The notes beneath the pieces are model-generated. The model did not search any database and had not been told where the DNA came from. It saw nothing but the letters and a program-made list of their open reading frames with translations. A stretch of 64,000 bases of DNA. Source: Saprospiraceae bacterium UBA2329 (GTDB lineage: Bacteria > Bacteroidota > Bacteroidia > Chitinophagales > Saprospiraceae). Shown piece by piece: positions 53,745 through 62,509 of this stretch. A program made the position numbers and the translations under genes. Within the stretch, counting starts at the first letter, position 1; the number at the start of each line of letters is the position of its first letter. The stretch is from NCBI GenBank assembly GCA_002344975.1, contig DDUV01000042.1, positions 60,619-124,618 on the forward strand, given 5' to 3'.

Positions 53745-55394
53745 TTATCGCTGTGCCTGCTTTCCTTCAATAACGCTCAATGCCTTTTTTACCATAGGGT
53801 CTTCTGCGGTCATAATGGCGAAAAAACCTTCGTCCTGAAACAAGGTTCGCGCCAATTGGGCCTTCAGTTGCCGGCGCAATTCGGGCATGATGAGCGGCAA
53901 TTGCTGGGCTTCTTTTGCCACGCCTTTACCGGCAGTATAGGCAATGAAGTCATTGATTATCTGGTCTTTAACGGTGAAAGTGTTTTTAAATTCCTTCAGT
54001 TTTAAACCCTCGAATTGCGTTTTGTTTTTTTGAGAATAATTAAAAACAAAAGACTGCAAGTGCGGCCTCAGCCGGAGGTAATAATCATTGAGCAGGGCCG
54101 TGTCTAAAGGCACATAATAATCAGGCGTGATGCCGCCGCCGCCAAACACCACGCGGCCTTTGCTGGTGTAATATTTGACGGAATCCTCCGGTAAAGCGGC
54201 TGTTGCAGCAGTCAGTTCGCCCGATTCGAGGCGGTCTTCGGTTTCGTGGTCGTAGTCGGAAAGATTATCGTAAGGCTTCTGAATAGAGCGCCCCGACGGC
54301 GTGTAGTAACGGGCTACCGTGAGGCGCAGCGCTGAGCCGTCGCGGAGTTCATACTGCTCTTGTACCAAGCCTTTTCCAAACGAACGACGCCCCACGATGG
54401 CGGCCCTGTCCTGATCCTGTAAAGCGCCTGCGAGGATTTCGCTGGCCGAGGCCGAACCTTCGTCAATGAGCACCACAATTTCTTTGACTGGAAACAGCAC
54501 GCGCCCGGCGGTCTCATAGTCGGAGCGGCTCACGGCCCGGCCCTGCGTATGCACCAAGGGCACGCCTTTGGCCGGAAACAACTGGCTGAGAATGTTGATG
54601 GCCTGCTGCAGATAGCCGCCCGGATTCTGGCGCAGGTCAATGACCAAGTGCTCCAGACCTTGCTTGGTATGCAGTTTTTCCAATGCTTTCATGAACTCGT
54701 TGTGCGTGGTGGCGCTGAAACGGTTGAGCCGGATATAGCCCGTTTTTTCGGTCAGCATCAGGGCTGCATCCATGCTGTGCATAGGGATTTTATCGCGTAC
54801 TACGCTCACTTTGAAGGGTTTGCCTGAGCCTCGTTTGATGAGTAGTTGCACTTTGGTGCCGATTTCGCCGCGCAGCAAAGAGGTGATGTCTTTGTTGACT
54901 AATTTCTTTCCGGCAATGATGGAATCGCCCACGCCTATGATTTTGTCGCCGGCCATAATGCCTGCCTTTTCAGCCGGGCCTCCGCCCAATGGAGCGATGA
55001 CGGTGAGGGTGTCTTCCATCATCAAAAACTCCACGCCGATGCCGCTGAAACTGCCTTCCATGTGCTCTTCCACGATTTCTACCTGATCGGAGGGGATGTA
55101 GCTGGAATGCGGGTCGAGCTGCTGCAAAATACTTTCAATGGCTTCGTCCACCAATTTTTCGCGGTCCACCGGGTCCACATATTTGGCTTCTACATAGCGC
55201 AGCAATTCCTCCAACTTGCCGTAGCCTGCGGGAGCGGAAGGGTCGGCTCCGGGTTCGCCGTTGATGACCAAAGGCGGGGCCGCCGATTGGAGGCGCATAC
55301 CTGTGAGGATGCCGACAGCCAATACCGCCGACAGCAAAAAAGGCAGCCAGATGAAGATGCGGCCATTGCCTGGCCGGGGAGTTTCGGAGTGCAT
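53745..55394 (-). CDS. S41-family C-terminal processing protease (CtpA-like)
   Basis: A 549-residue periplasmic serine protease. An N-terminal membrane helix (about 13-33, FIWLPFLLSAVLAVGILTG) anchors it. A PDZ domain follows (about 95-175: GSFSGIGVEFLMMEDTLTVIAPLGG). The peptidase domain has GYIRLNRFSATTHNEF, LRQNPGGYLQQA, and the Ser-Lys dyad in GSASASEIL and SFGKGLVQ, with the Lys 25 residues after the Ser. Proteins of this group trim envelope proteins and help in quality control. The ATG at 55394 starts MHSETPRPG. It is followed at 13 bp by pth. Confidence 0.95.
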   Translation of the reverse strand: MHSETPRPGNGRIFIWLPFLLSAVLAVGILTGMRLQSAAPPLVINGEPGADPSAPAGYGKLEELLRYVEAKYVDPVDREKLVDEAIESILQQLDPHSSYIPSDQVEIVEEHMEGSFSGIGVEFLMMEDTLTVIAPLGGGPAEKAGIMAGDKIIGVGDSIIAGKKLVNKDITSLLRGEIGTKVQLLIKRGSGKPFKVSVVRDKIPMHSMDAALMLTEKTGYIRLNRFSATTHNEFMKALEKLHTKQGLEHLVIDLRQNPGGYLQQAINILSQLFPAKGVPLVHTQGRAVSRSDYETAGRVLFPVKEIVVLIDEGSASASEILAGALQDQDRAAIVGRRSFGKGLVQEQYELRDGSALRLTVARYYTPSGRSIQKPYDNLSDYDHETEDRLESGELTAATAALPEDSVKYYTSKGRVVFGGGGITPDYYVPLDTALLNDYYLRLRPHLQSFVFNYSQKNKTQFEGLKLKEFKNTFTVKDQIINDFIAYTAGKGVAKEAQQLPLIMPELRRQLKAQLARTLFQDEGFFAIMTAEDPMVKKALSVIEGKQAQR

Positions 55395-55496
55395 ATTCGT
55401 AAAAGTATTGCCAAGCAACAACGACAAGCGTTCGGTAGTTTAGGGAGACGGGCTATTTGCGCCTCTGCCGAACAATGCTTCTGTGTTTTTTGAAGC

Positions 55497-56774
55497 CTAT
55501 TCCATCCATTTTTTCAACTGATCCAGCAGCCGGGTGCGCTCGTCTGTGCTCATGTTGGCGATGCGCGCCGAGCCGTGGTTTTTGCCGGGCATCACAAACC
55601 ACAGCGCGTCCACCTTGTCGGAAGGAGGCACGCCGGTAGCCGTCCAGGTATCGGTGCCGCCGTAGATGTAGATGAAGCGATGCCCCTTGTTTTGCAGCCA
55701 GTCATACACGGTTTTCACCAAAGTCGGTTCAAAGGTTTTGGGCGCTTTACCGGGCATAAAAATGGCGCTGGGTTCGCCCGACAGCGACTTGAGCAAGCCC
55801 TTGAACGGCGCGGTTTGGTAGGCGTAGTAACCCATTTCAGCGCCGGCCTGCCAATAGTGCGAGGCGTAGTTTTTCATAGACGCATCGGCAAAAAACGACA
55901 GGCCGGAAACCTCAATAAAGTGCTCCAGCAGGGCTTCCAGATCGGCGGTTTTGGCGACGGGAATTTGGTTGCAATCAAAGCCCATTTGCCAAAAAGAGAA
56001 CGAGTATTCCAGCACGGCGTATTCAAAAGCCTCTTCCAGAGAAAGGTAAGTGAAGCTCTCTCCGGCGCCCTTGGCGTGCCAGCGCAGCAGGGGCAACACT
56101 TTGTCGCGCTCTTTGAGCAGGCGTATTTGTACATCGCGGATGGCGCGGCGGCAAGGCTCCGGCCCAACGGTGTCGAGGAAGGAATAGATGCGCTTGTCGG
56201 CCAGATCGAGGTTGAGCGGGGCCACATACGGCACAGAGGCAGCCACGTCGTCGGGATAAAAATAGCGGTAAAAAATGGTGGTTTGGCCGCCCTTGCTGAT
56301 GCCGGTGCTCACCCATGCTTTGCGGTAGAGTTCGCCCAACAGCGTGCGGATGTGGTGCAGGTCGGCGGTGGCCTGGCGGAGGTTGAGGTAGCGGTAGTCC
56401 AAGCTGTCGGGCACGGAAGCGCCGAAATAGCGGTGCTCTACATTTATCTGATTGGCCGTGAGGTAGTTGGTGAGTTCGTAGATGCGATTGCGGGGCCGCT
56501 CGTAGCCTTCGGTGGCCATCACCATCGGCGCGTCAAAGTTGCGGTGCGACAAAAACGCCCGTTGATAAAAATGCCCCTTTTCGGGATGCTCGTGGTCTAT
56601 GGGCTGCCGGATACTGAGTTCATAAACGGCTTCAAAACCAGTGGCCGATTCCATTTTTTTAAACGATACATCGGGCAGGTTGAACAGCGCTTTTTCCAAG
56701 GCGGCCGGCTGCGACCAGGCGCTGATTGCCACGAATACAAAAAGGATTGTCAGTGTCAAAAATCTGTTTTTCAT
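55497..56774 (-). CDS. secreted S37-family (PS-10) peptidase
   Basis: A 425-residue secreted serine peptidase. The signal peptide is LTLTILFVFVAISAWSQ (about 6-22). The alpha/beta-hydrolase core has the nucleophile elbow TGISKGGQTTIFY (Ser about 158), the acid in YIYGGTDTWTATG and the His in PGKNHGSAR. The front strand VEHRYFGASVPDSLDYRYLN is typical of the S28/S37 group that removes tripeptides or prolyl dipeptides from N-termini. It is a probable nutritional or envelope peptidase. The gene is separated from the S41 gene by 102 bp. Confidence 0.85.
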   Translation of the reverse strand: MKNRFLTLTILFVFVAISAWSQPAALEKALFNLPDVSFKKMESATGFEAVYELSIRQPIDHEHPEKGHFYQRAFLSHRNFDAPMVMATEGYERPRNRIYELTNYLTANQINVEHRYFGASVPDSLDYRYLNLRQATADLHHIRTLLGELYRKAWVSTGISKGGQTTIFYRYFYPDDVAASVPYVAPLNLDLADKRIYSFLDTVGPEPCRRAIRDVQIRLLKERDKVLPLLRWHAKGAGESFTYLSLEEAFEYAVLEYSFSFWQMGFDCNQIPVAKTADLEALLEHFIEVSGLSFFADASMKNYASHYWQAGAEMGYYAYQTAPFKGLLKSLSGEPSAIFMPGKAPKTFEPTLVKTVYDWLQNKGHRFIYIYGGTDTWTATGVPPSDKVDALWFVMPGKNHGSARIANMSTDERTRLLDQLKKWME

Positions 56775-56883
56775 ATTTCGAGTATTTTGTTGATTCAGAA
56801 GTTGTTCAAGGTTTCGGGTTTCATCCGCCGTAGCCTTAGCGAAAGCGGGTTCAAGGTTCCGCGTTTCGGGTTCAAGGTTTCGC

Positions 56884-57009
56884 CCGACGATAAACCGCGC
56901 AGCAGCTTCCTAACCCGTTTCTACCCCGACGATAACCTGCGAAGCAGATTACCAGCCCGTTCCTACCCCGACGATAACCTGCGAAGCAGATTCCTAAACC
57001 GCCTACCGC
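56884..57009. repeat. three tandem copies of a 42-bp unit
   Basis: Units start at 56884, 56926 and 56968, each beginning CCGACGATAA and containing CTGCGAAGCAGATTCC-like sequence; copies 2 and 3 are closest. The last copy overlaps the final codons of the Nramp-like gene (stop at 57003-57005). Immediately before it (56805-56880) another irregular repeat of GGTTCAAGGTTTCGGGTTT occurs. No gene is seen in the 56775-57002 spacer. Confidence 0.8.
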
Positions 57010-58289
57010 CTACCGACTCTCCTCCCCAGCAGCAACGTCAAAGCCACCGTGATCCCCGTTTGCACCCACCAGGGCATTTGCGCCCCGATATTGGGCAGCA
57101 CGCCGGATACCGATTTCCACAGATTTTGAAGCCCCAGAAAACAAGTCACTGCAAACACCAGCAACAGCAACACATTGGCCGTCAGTCCGTTGGCGTACTC
57201 CGCCGGCAGTAGTTTTCGGTCGTTTACTGCCAGCAGCACAAACGCCGTCACCAAAGGCAGCAACAGGCCGTTGATGGCTTGCGCCAAAATGATGGCCGGA
57301 ATGGGCTTCACATTCAGCAATCCAAAAACAAGCCCGATGCCCAAAACGAGTACCCACACCCACCGGAAATGCGCCGGTTTCCAGCCCGCGCGATTGCCCA
57401 GCAGGCTTTGCGCCGTCATGGCTGCCGCCAATGGCGCCGTGATGGCCGAGGTAGCGCCCGCCGCAAACAATCCGAATCCGAACAGCACCGAACCCGAAGG
57501 TCCCAGCCGATTTCGCAAGGTATCGGCCACTGCGGCATAGCTGAACTCGCCCACCACCCCGGCGCCCACCGCCACAATCGCCATAGAAATAAGCCCCCCG
57601 ATGAGTATGGCCGGCGCCAGTCCTGCCCGCATCTCGGCCACCGATTGCCCCTTGCCGATGCCCGCTGCCAAAAATAAGTTGTACGGCACAATTGTAGTGC
57701 CTATCAGGCCGGTAATGATGAGCAAAGAACCCGCCGGAACACTTGGTACCACAGCGCCCTTGAGCCAATCGCCCGCCGAACCCGGACCGGTGATGGCCGA
57801 GTAAATAAAGGCAAATCCCATCAGAAACACCGCTACGCCCAGTATGCGGGCAATGAGCGCATGCCGGCCGCTCCACAACAACAGCGCCGCCGGAAAAGCC
57901 ACACACAAAGCCGCTACCGGTCTGGCGACAGGAACCAAAGACCGCAGTCCCGCAGCAGCGCCCACTATGTTGCCGGCCTCGTAAGCCGCGCAACCAAACG
58001 CCACCGCTGCAAACAGCGCCACGCACAGCGCGCGGCCGCGCTCCGCATACCGCAGGGCAATGATTTCGCCTAAGCTCTTGCCCGATGCAATGGTGATGCG
58101 CGCCGCCGCTTCCTGCAACACAATGGCCGCAGCGATGGAAAACGTGAGCGCCCACATCAACTGAAAACCGAAGGATGCGCCCGCCTGCGCTGCCGTCGTC
58201 ACGGTACCCGGCCCGATGAACGCCGCCGATATGACCGACCACAGCAACACGCTGCCGAAACCCTGCCGGAAGGAGATCATTTTTGGCAT
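57003..58289 (-). CDS. Nramp-superfamily transporter lacking the canonical metal ligands
   Basis: A 428-residue protein with about 11 membrane helices in the Nramp/LeuT fold. The first helix reads AAFIGPGTVTTAAQAGASFG where Mn/Fe transporters have DPGN, and the sixth reads TTIVPYNLFLA where they have MPHN. So the Asp, Asn and Met ligands are replaced by Gly, Thr and Val. The fold call is firm from the overall pattern. The substrate is therefore probably not the usual Mn2+/Fe2+; Mg2+ or another cation is possible. The 3' end runs into the 42-bp tandem repeat. The GT2 gene starts 3 bp upstream on the same strand, so they may form a unit. Confidence 0.85.
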   Translation of the reverse strand: MPKMISFRQGFGSVLLWSVISAAFIGPGTVTTAAQAGASFGFQLMWALTFSIAAAIVLQEAAARITIASGKSLGEIIALRYAERGRALCVALFAAVAFGCAAYEAGNIVGAAAGLRSLVPVARPVAALCVAFPAALLLWSGRHALIARILGVAVFLMGFAFIYSAITGPGSAGDWLKGAVVPSVPAGSLLIITGLIGTTIVPYNLFLAAGIGKGQSVAEMRAGLAPAILIGGLISMAIVAVGAGVVGEFSYAAVADTLRNRLGPSGSVLFGFGLFAAGATSAITAPLAAAMTAQSLLGNRAGWKPAHFRWVWVLVLGIGLVFGLLNVKPIPAIILAQAINGLLLPLVTAFVLLAVNDRKLLPAEYANGLTANVLLLLVFAVTCFLGLQNLWKSVSGVLPNIGAQMPWWVQTGITVALTLLLGRRVGRR

Positions 58290-58292
58290 AGC

Positions 58293-59243
58293 TTATTCTT
58301 TTTCAGGGGTTTGGTGGATGTGGCGAATCTTGTAGGGCTTCTTTTGTTGCGCCTCAAAATAGGTGCGCATTTGTATTTCCACTACAATGCCGATGGTGAC
58401 AAATTGGATGCCGGCCAGCACCAGCATGAGGCCCAGAATGAGCAGGGGTTTGCCCCAAATGTCGTTGCCCATTAGTTTGAGTACGCCCAGATACAGGTTG
58501 ATGACGGCGCCCAGAGCGAACAAAAACACCCCGGCATTGCCAAAGAGGTGCATGGGTTTTTGCAGGTAGCGTTTGAAAAAAATCATCAGCAACAGGTCGC
58601 TCACCACCTTGAAAGTGCGGCCCAGACCGTACTTCGAGCGGCCCGCCGTGCGCGGGTGGTGCTTGACGTCCACCTGCGTGATGCGGGCGCCTTCGAGGCT
58701 GGCCAGCACGGGAATGAAGCGGTGGAGTTCGCCGTACAGGCCCAGTTCTTTGGCCAATTCGGCGCGGAACACCTTGAGCGCGCAGCCGTAGTCTTTGAGG
58801 TGTACGCCGGAGAGTTGGCGGATGAGGTAGTTGGCGATGGCGCTGGGGATTTTGCGCAGCAGCACCTTGTCTTGGCGCTTGGCGCGATTGCCGGCCACCA
58901 TGTCCCATTCCCCAGTTTGGGCCATTTGCAACATGGCGGGAATGTCGGAGGGGTCGTTTTGGAGGTCGCCGTCCATGGTGGCAATGTACTCGCCGCGCGC
59001 CACGTCTATGCCCGCCATGAGGGCCAGACTTTGGCCGTAGTTTTTGCGCAGTTCCACCACCCGCAGGCGCGGATGAGCGGCGGCGCGCAGTTCGGCGATG
59101 GTGTTGTCGCGGGAGCCGTCGTCCACATACACCAGTTCGTAATCGAGGGCGGCGAGGGCGGCGTGCAGTTGTTCCAGCAGGGGCCGAACGTTGTCTTCCT
59201 CATTATAAACAGTGACGACGACGGAAATAAGCGGCGAATTCAT
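58293..59243 (-). CDS. GT2 glycosyltransferase with two membrane helices (DPM/GtrB-like)
   Basis: A 316-residue membrane glycosyltransferase. The GT-A domain starts ISVVVTVYNEEDNVRPLLEQL and has YVDDGSRDNT and the metal-binding TMDGDLQNDPSD. Two membrane helices follow at about 222-280 (NAGVFLFALGAVINLYLGVL; LLILGLMLVLAGIQFVTIGI). This matches GtrB/ArnC-type transferases that load a sugar on undecaprenyl phosphate. The ATG at 59243 (MNSPLISVVV) is preferred to an upstream TTG. It lies 3 bp from the Nramp-like gene. Confidence 0.92.
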   Translation of the reverse strand: MNSPLISVVVTVYNEEDNVRPLLEQLHAALAALDYELVYVDDGSRDNTIAELRAAAHPRLRVVELRKNYGQSLALMAGIDVARGEYIATMDGDLQNDPSDIPAMLQMAQTGEWDMVAGNRAKRQDKVLLRKIPSAIANYLIRQLSGVHLKDYGCALKVFRAELAKELGLYGELHRFIPVLASLEGARITQVDVKHHPRTAGRSKYGLGRTFKVVSDLLLMIFFKRYLQKPMHLFGNAGVFLFALGAVINLYLGVLKLMGNDIWGKPLLILGLMLVLAGIQFVTIGIVVEIQMRTYFEAQQKKPYKIRHIHQTPEKE

Positions 59244-59504
59244 GTATTTGATTTTCAATGTTTTCGTAATGATGCGAGTACAGCGTGTGTGATCTGTTTT
59301 TCCCCTGCGAAGCGTGTGAACTTGGCGAGCTGGTCAGGGATAGGTCAGGTTGTCCACCTTGATGACTTCCAAACAAACGGCGGCAATACCCTGCGGCGAG
59401 GGTGGTTTTGGGCAGTTTGAGTTCCAGAGACAGTTGCAGACTTCTTCCCCGATGTTGCAGCCGAAGGTGCCGGGGTCGTTGATGTGGAGCAGGCGGGAGA
59501 TGGC

Positions 59505-60461
59505 TTACTCCAACCCCCTCAGTTCCTCCTCCGACAGCCCTGTTTCAAGCACAGCATCTTTGACGGACATACCCGTGCGCAGCAGCAGGCGGGCTAATTT
59601 GATTCGGGCTTCACGCGCTTGCTCAAGTGCTTGTTCTTCTCGCGCTTTTGCTTCTTTTTCTCGCGCTTTTGCCTCTTCCTTCTGCCGACGTTCTTCTTCT
59701 GCCGTTCGCTTATAGTACGCCTTATCTGCCTCCTGCTGAGCGAAAATGGCTTCCACTTCTTCTTCTGCGCGCAACTTGGCGCGTATTTCTTCCTCCTGAA
59801 GTGGCCGCTGAAGGTACTCCGCTATGTCTTCAAAGCCTTCCGGCACCTCTTGCAAGTCGAGGATGTATTTTTGTTCCATGACCCAGGCTTGATTGAACAG
59901 TGTGAGAAATTGCTCGATGCGGCTGCGGCGCTCTTTCGGCAGGCGGCGCACCTGCAAGATACAGGTAGTATGCGTGAGCAAGTCAATAAAATCGCTCTGG
60001 AGGTCTAACTCCTGCTGGCTTGACATATCCATGATCTTGCGGTTCACCTTGATGGCGACGTGCGGAATGTCTTCCACATTGTATCCCAGTATGTAGATGG
60101 AGATGATGGGCAGGGCGCTGTCGTGTTCTACCTGTGTTTCGGGGTCTTTGGCCCTTATTTTCTGCGTGTAGGCCAAGCCGAGATAACTGCGAAAACGCAG
60201 CACATTGGTGGGTAGCTTGGACTTTTGCAGTTCGATGAGCACGGTTTCCTTTCTACCGTTTTCATCCTCTATGACGGCCTTGAAATCCAAGCGATACAGG
60301 GTGAATCGCCGGTCTTCGTCTTCTACGACGACTTCCTGCTGCGACAGTTCCAATTCCAGCACTTCCTTTTCCAGAATGACGGACAGCACCTTGCGCGCCA
60401 GTTTGTCGTTGGACATCAGGTACTTAAAGGCGTGGTCGTATAGCGGATTGGCGATTTTCAT
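59505..60461 (-). CDS. PD-(D/E)XK-family (Rpn/transposase-like) protein
   Basis: A 318-residue protein of the PDDEXK_2/Rpn group. The nuclease fold has NPLYDHAFKYLM (5-16), YRLDFKAVIED (Asp) and TVLIELQKSK (Glu-X-Lys-like) at about 57-85. The C-terminal third is a long charged helix with AKAREKEAKAREEQALEQ repeats and a final helix-turn (SVKDAVLETGLSEEELRGLE). Such proteins are often multicopy in Bacteroidota and are called transposase-like, but many show no sign of moving. The gene has no terminal repeats visible. Downstream space 59244-59504 contains no convincing gene. Confidence 0.85.
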   Translation of the reverse strand: MKIANPLYDHAFKYLMSNDKLARKVLSVILEKEVLELELSQQEVVVEDEDRRFTLYRLDFKAVIEDENGRKETVLIELQKSKLPTNVLRFRSYLGLAYTQKIRAKDPETQVEHDSALPIISIYILGYNVEDIPHVAIKVNRKIMDMSSQQELDLQSDFIDLLTHTTCILQVRRLPKERRSRIEQFLTLFNQAWVMEQKYILDLQEVPEGFEDIAEYLQRPLQEEEIRAKLRAEEEVEAIFAQQEADKAYYKRTAEEERRQKEEAKAREKEAKAREEQALEQAREARIKLARLLLRTGMSVKDAVLETGLSEEELRGLE

Positions 60462-60529
60462 CAGGCAAAGTTACGGTATTGTAGGCGAAAAACAACGCGG
60501 CGGGAGGCAAAGTTGTAGGTTGCACCGCA

Positions 60530-60658
60530 GAGCTAACAGGTCTGCAATGCAATAGCCGGATAGACCTGTTAGCTCTATGCCGGCTGCTTCCCGTATCGTG
60601 TTTTCAGGAGACAACGAGATAGTGGTAGCGGGGACGCCTTACAGCGTCCCGCGCTACC
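60530..60658. repeat. two REP-like palindromes in the 278-bp spacer
   Basis: The spacer between the PDDEXK gene and the glycosyltransferase holds two palindromes: GAGCTAACAGGTCT (60530-60543) with AGACCTGTTAGCTC (60562-60575), and GGTAGCGGGGACGC (60624-60637) with GCGTCCCGCGCTACC (60644-60658). They have the look of intergenic REP sequences, not terminators with T-runs. No gene is seen here. Confidence 0.75.
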
Positions 60659-60739
60659 AGCGATTGTGTTTTTTTTGTTTTTGGGGATGAGGGAAGACTA
60701 TGTGCCGGCGGTCGTGCTCGTCATAAACGAGGTACTCCG

Positions 60740-62332
60740 TCACTTCCCTAACACCACCAAATCCAGCACCCCCTTCCCATGCCGGTATTTGAACTCGCCC
60801 ACCTTTTCGCGGGGCCAGGGCAGCACCGCCTCCGGGTGGATGATATATATGGCGTTGGTATCGGTTGGTTCGGCCACCCGGTGCACGATCTGTTGGCGGG
60901 CATGGGTGAGGTAAAAAGCATTGGTCATTTGCAGTTCCGTATCGCCGAGCAGGTACATCGGGCGGTCGCGGAATTGCAGCCCCGCCTCTATGGTGGACTG
61001 CCGGCAGAGGTTGCCCCAATCTTCGGCGTTGCGGTCGGGCAGCACAAACCAGTTGAATCCCACCCGCATCAACAGCAGCGCCGTCACCATTATCAACAGC
61101 CGTTTATCTTTGTTTTTAAAAAACAAAACCGTCAGCAGAATACTGCCCGCGAACAGCAGGCCGGTTTTCCAATACAGCCCCGGAACTCCCTGCGTGCGTT
61201 CCAACAATACCGGCGCCACGCTGCCCGCCACAATGAGCAGCAGAAACGCCAAAAATGCGCCTTCCACCACCCGAAAAGCGATGGTTTTGCGCGCCGCATG
61301 ATCTTCGTGCAGGTACAAAAACGCCGAAAACAGCAGGGGTGCCAGCATGAGCAGGTAGCGCGGATACACCTCCGGCGAGGTCCAATATACGAGGATATTG
61401 GCAAAAAAAGCGATCAGATTGAAGGTGATGAAATCGTCTTGCAGCACTTGTTTCAGCAGGCCCCGGCGCAGGAAATACAGCACCATGAGCGACCAGGGTA
61501 AAAAGTGATACACCATCTCCAACGGAAAGCTGAACAGGTGCAACACCGTGTCTTTCCAGCCGAAACGAGCCCCCGTGCGTTTGAGCGATTCGTCAAAAAG
61601 GGTGGCAAAAATATTGCTCAAATCATTGTATTGATGATACAACAGGTAGTAGCCGCCCACGATGAGCGCCAGCAGGCCGATGCCCGCAAAATGCGCCGCC
61701 GAAAACAGCCGCCGAAATTCGCGTTTGTACAAAAAATACGCCGACAGCGTACATGCCTGAAATACCAATGCAGGCAAGCCTTTCATCAAAAAACCGATGG
61801 CCGTGAGCAGGTATGTGAGCAAAAATAACTGCCAAAACCGCCCCTTGCGAAACGCGTGATACACCGTCATAAACAGCCCGAACATCACCCAGGAAAAACA
61901 GATGTCTATGAGGCCGAGGATGGAATCCCAAAACAGGATGCGCCCGCAGGTGATGAGGACCAGCGCATTGACGAAGGCCGTGCGCGTGCCGTATTTGGGT
62001 CGGAATACAACAAAAACGGTGGCGGCAAATCCGAGCAGGCTGAGCAGGGTAGGGATGCGGGCCGTAAACTCGTCGAAACGACCGGCCAGATTGAAAAAAA
62101 CGAGCAAAATCCAGTTGTACAGCGGGGGCTTGTTGTAGTAATATTCGCCGTTGAGCGTGGGTGTCACATAGTTGCCCGACAGCTTCATTTCTAAGGCTAC
62201 CAACGAGCGAATGGACTCGTCGTCAATGAAGGTCATCAGCCCCAGATGAATGAGCAATGCCGGCGGCAGCAGCAGCAGCGCGGCGAGGTAATATGGTCGG
62301 TCGGAAGAGAGAAATGGCTTCACAGGCAGCAT
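60740..62332 (-). CDS. GT39/ArnT-like membrane glycosyltransferase
   Basis: A 530-residue polyprenyl-phosphate-sugar-dependent transferase with about 12 membrane helices. The first periplasmic loop has IDDESIRSLVALEMKLSGNYVTPTLNGEYYYNKPPLYNW, with the acidic residues and the YNKPPL motif of ArnT/PMT enzymes (about 36-75). The C-terminal part is a small soluble domain (about 420-530). It would move a sugar from a lipid carrier onto lipid A, a glycan or a protein in the periplasm, and the GtrB-like enzyme 1.5 kb away could supply the donor. Start at 62332 gives MLPVKPFL. Confidence 0.92.
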   Translation of the reverse strand: MLPVKPFLSSDRPYYLAALLLLPPALLIHLGLMTFIDDESIRSLVALEMKLSGNYVTPTLNGEYYYNKPPLYNWILLVFFNLAGRFDEFTARIPTLLSLLGFAATVFVVFRPKYGTRTAFVNALVLITCGRILFWDSILGLIDICFSWVMFGLFMTVYHAFRKGRFWQLFLLTYLLTAIGFLMKGLPALVFQACTLSAYFLYKREFRRLFSAAHFAGIGLLALIVGGYYLLYHQYNDLSNIFATLFDESLKRTGARFGWKDTVLHLFSFPLEMVYHFLPWSLMVLYFLRRGLLKQVLQDDFITFNLIAFFANILVYWTSPEVYPRYLLMLAPLLFSAFLYLHEDHAARKTIAFRVVEGAFLAFLLLIVAGSVAPVLLERTQGVPGLYWKTGLLFAGSILLTVLFFKNKDKRLLIMVTALLLMRVGFNWFVLPDRNAEDWGNLCRQSTIEAGLQFRDRPMYLLGDTELQMTNAFYLTHARQQIVHRVAEPTDTNAIYIIHPEAVLPWPREKVGEFKYRHGKGVLDLVVLGK

Positions 62333-62509
62333 TTACGGGGGCAAAGCTACGTTTTTTTGCCTTTGGTGCGAGCCTGTCTCAGCGTTTGCCGGTAAGGCGC
62401 CATCCCCACAAAAGCCCGTTCAGACATTGCCGTCCTTCATACTCTCGCCCGACCCTTTTTCGTTAGGAAGCGTTATCTATTGCATTTTTAGTTTTAACGC
62501 ATCCCGACA

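Noticed and set aside
59334..59504. Possible 56-codon remnant on the minus strand directly after the PDDEXK stop
   Set aside because: It is open and contains several cysteines (GCNIGEEVCNCLW), but it has no start codon and no recognisable family; it may be chance.
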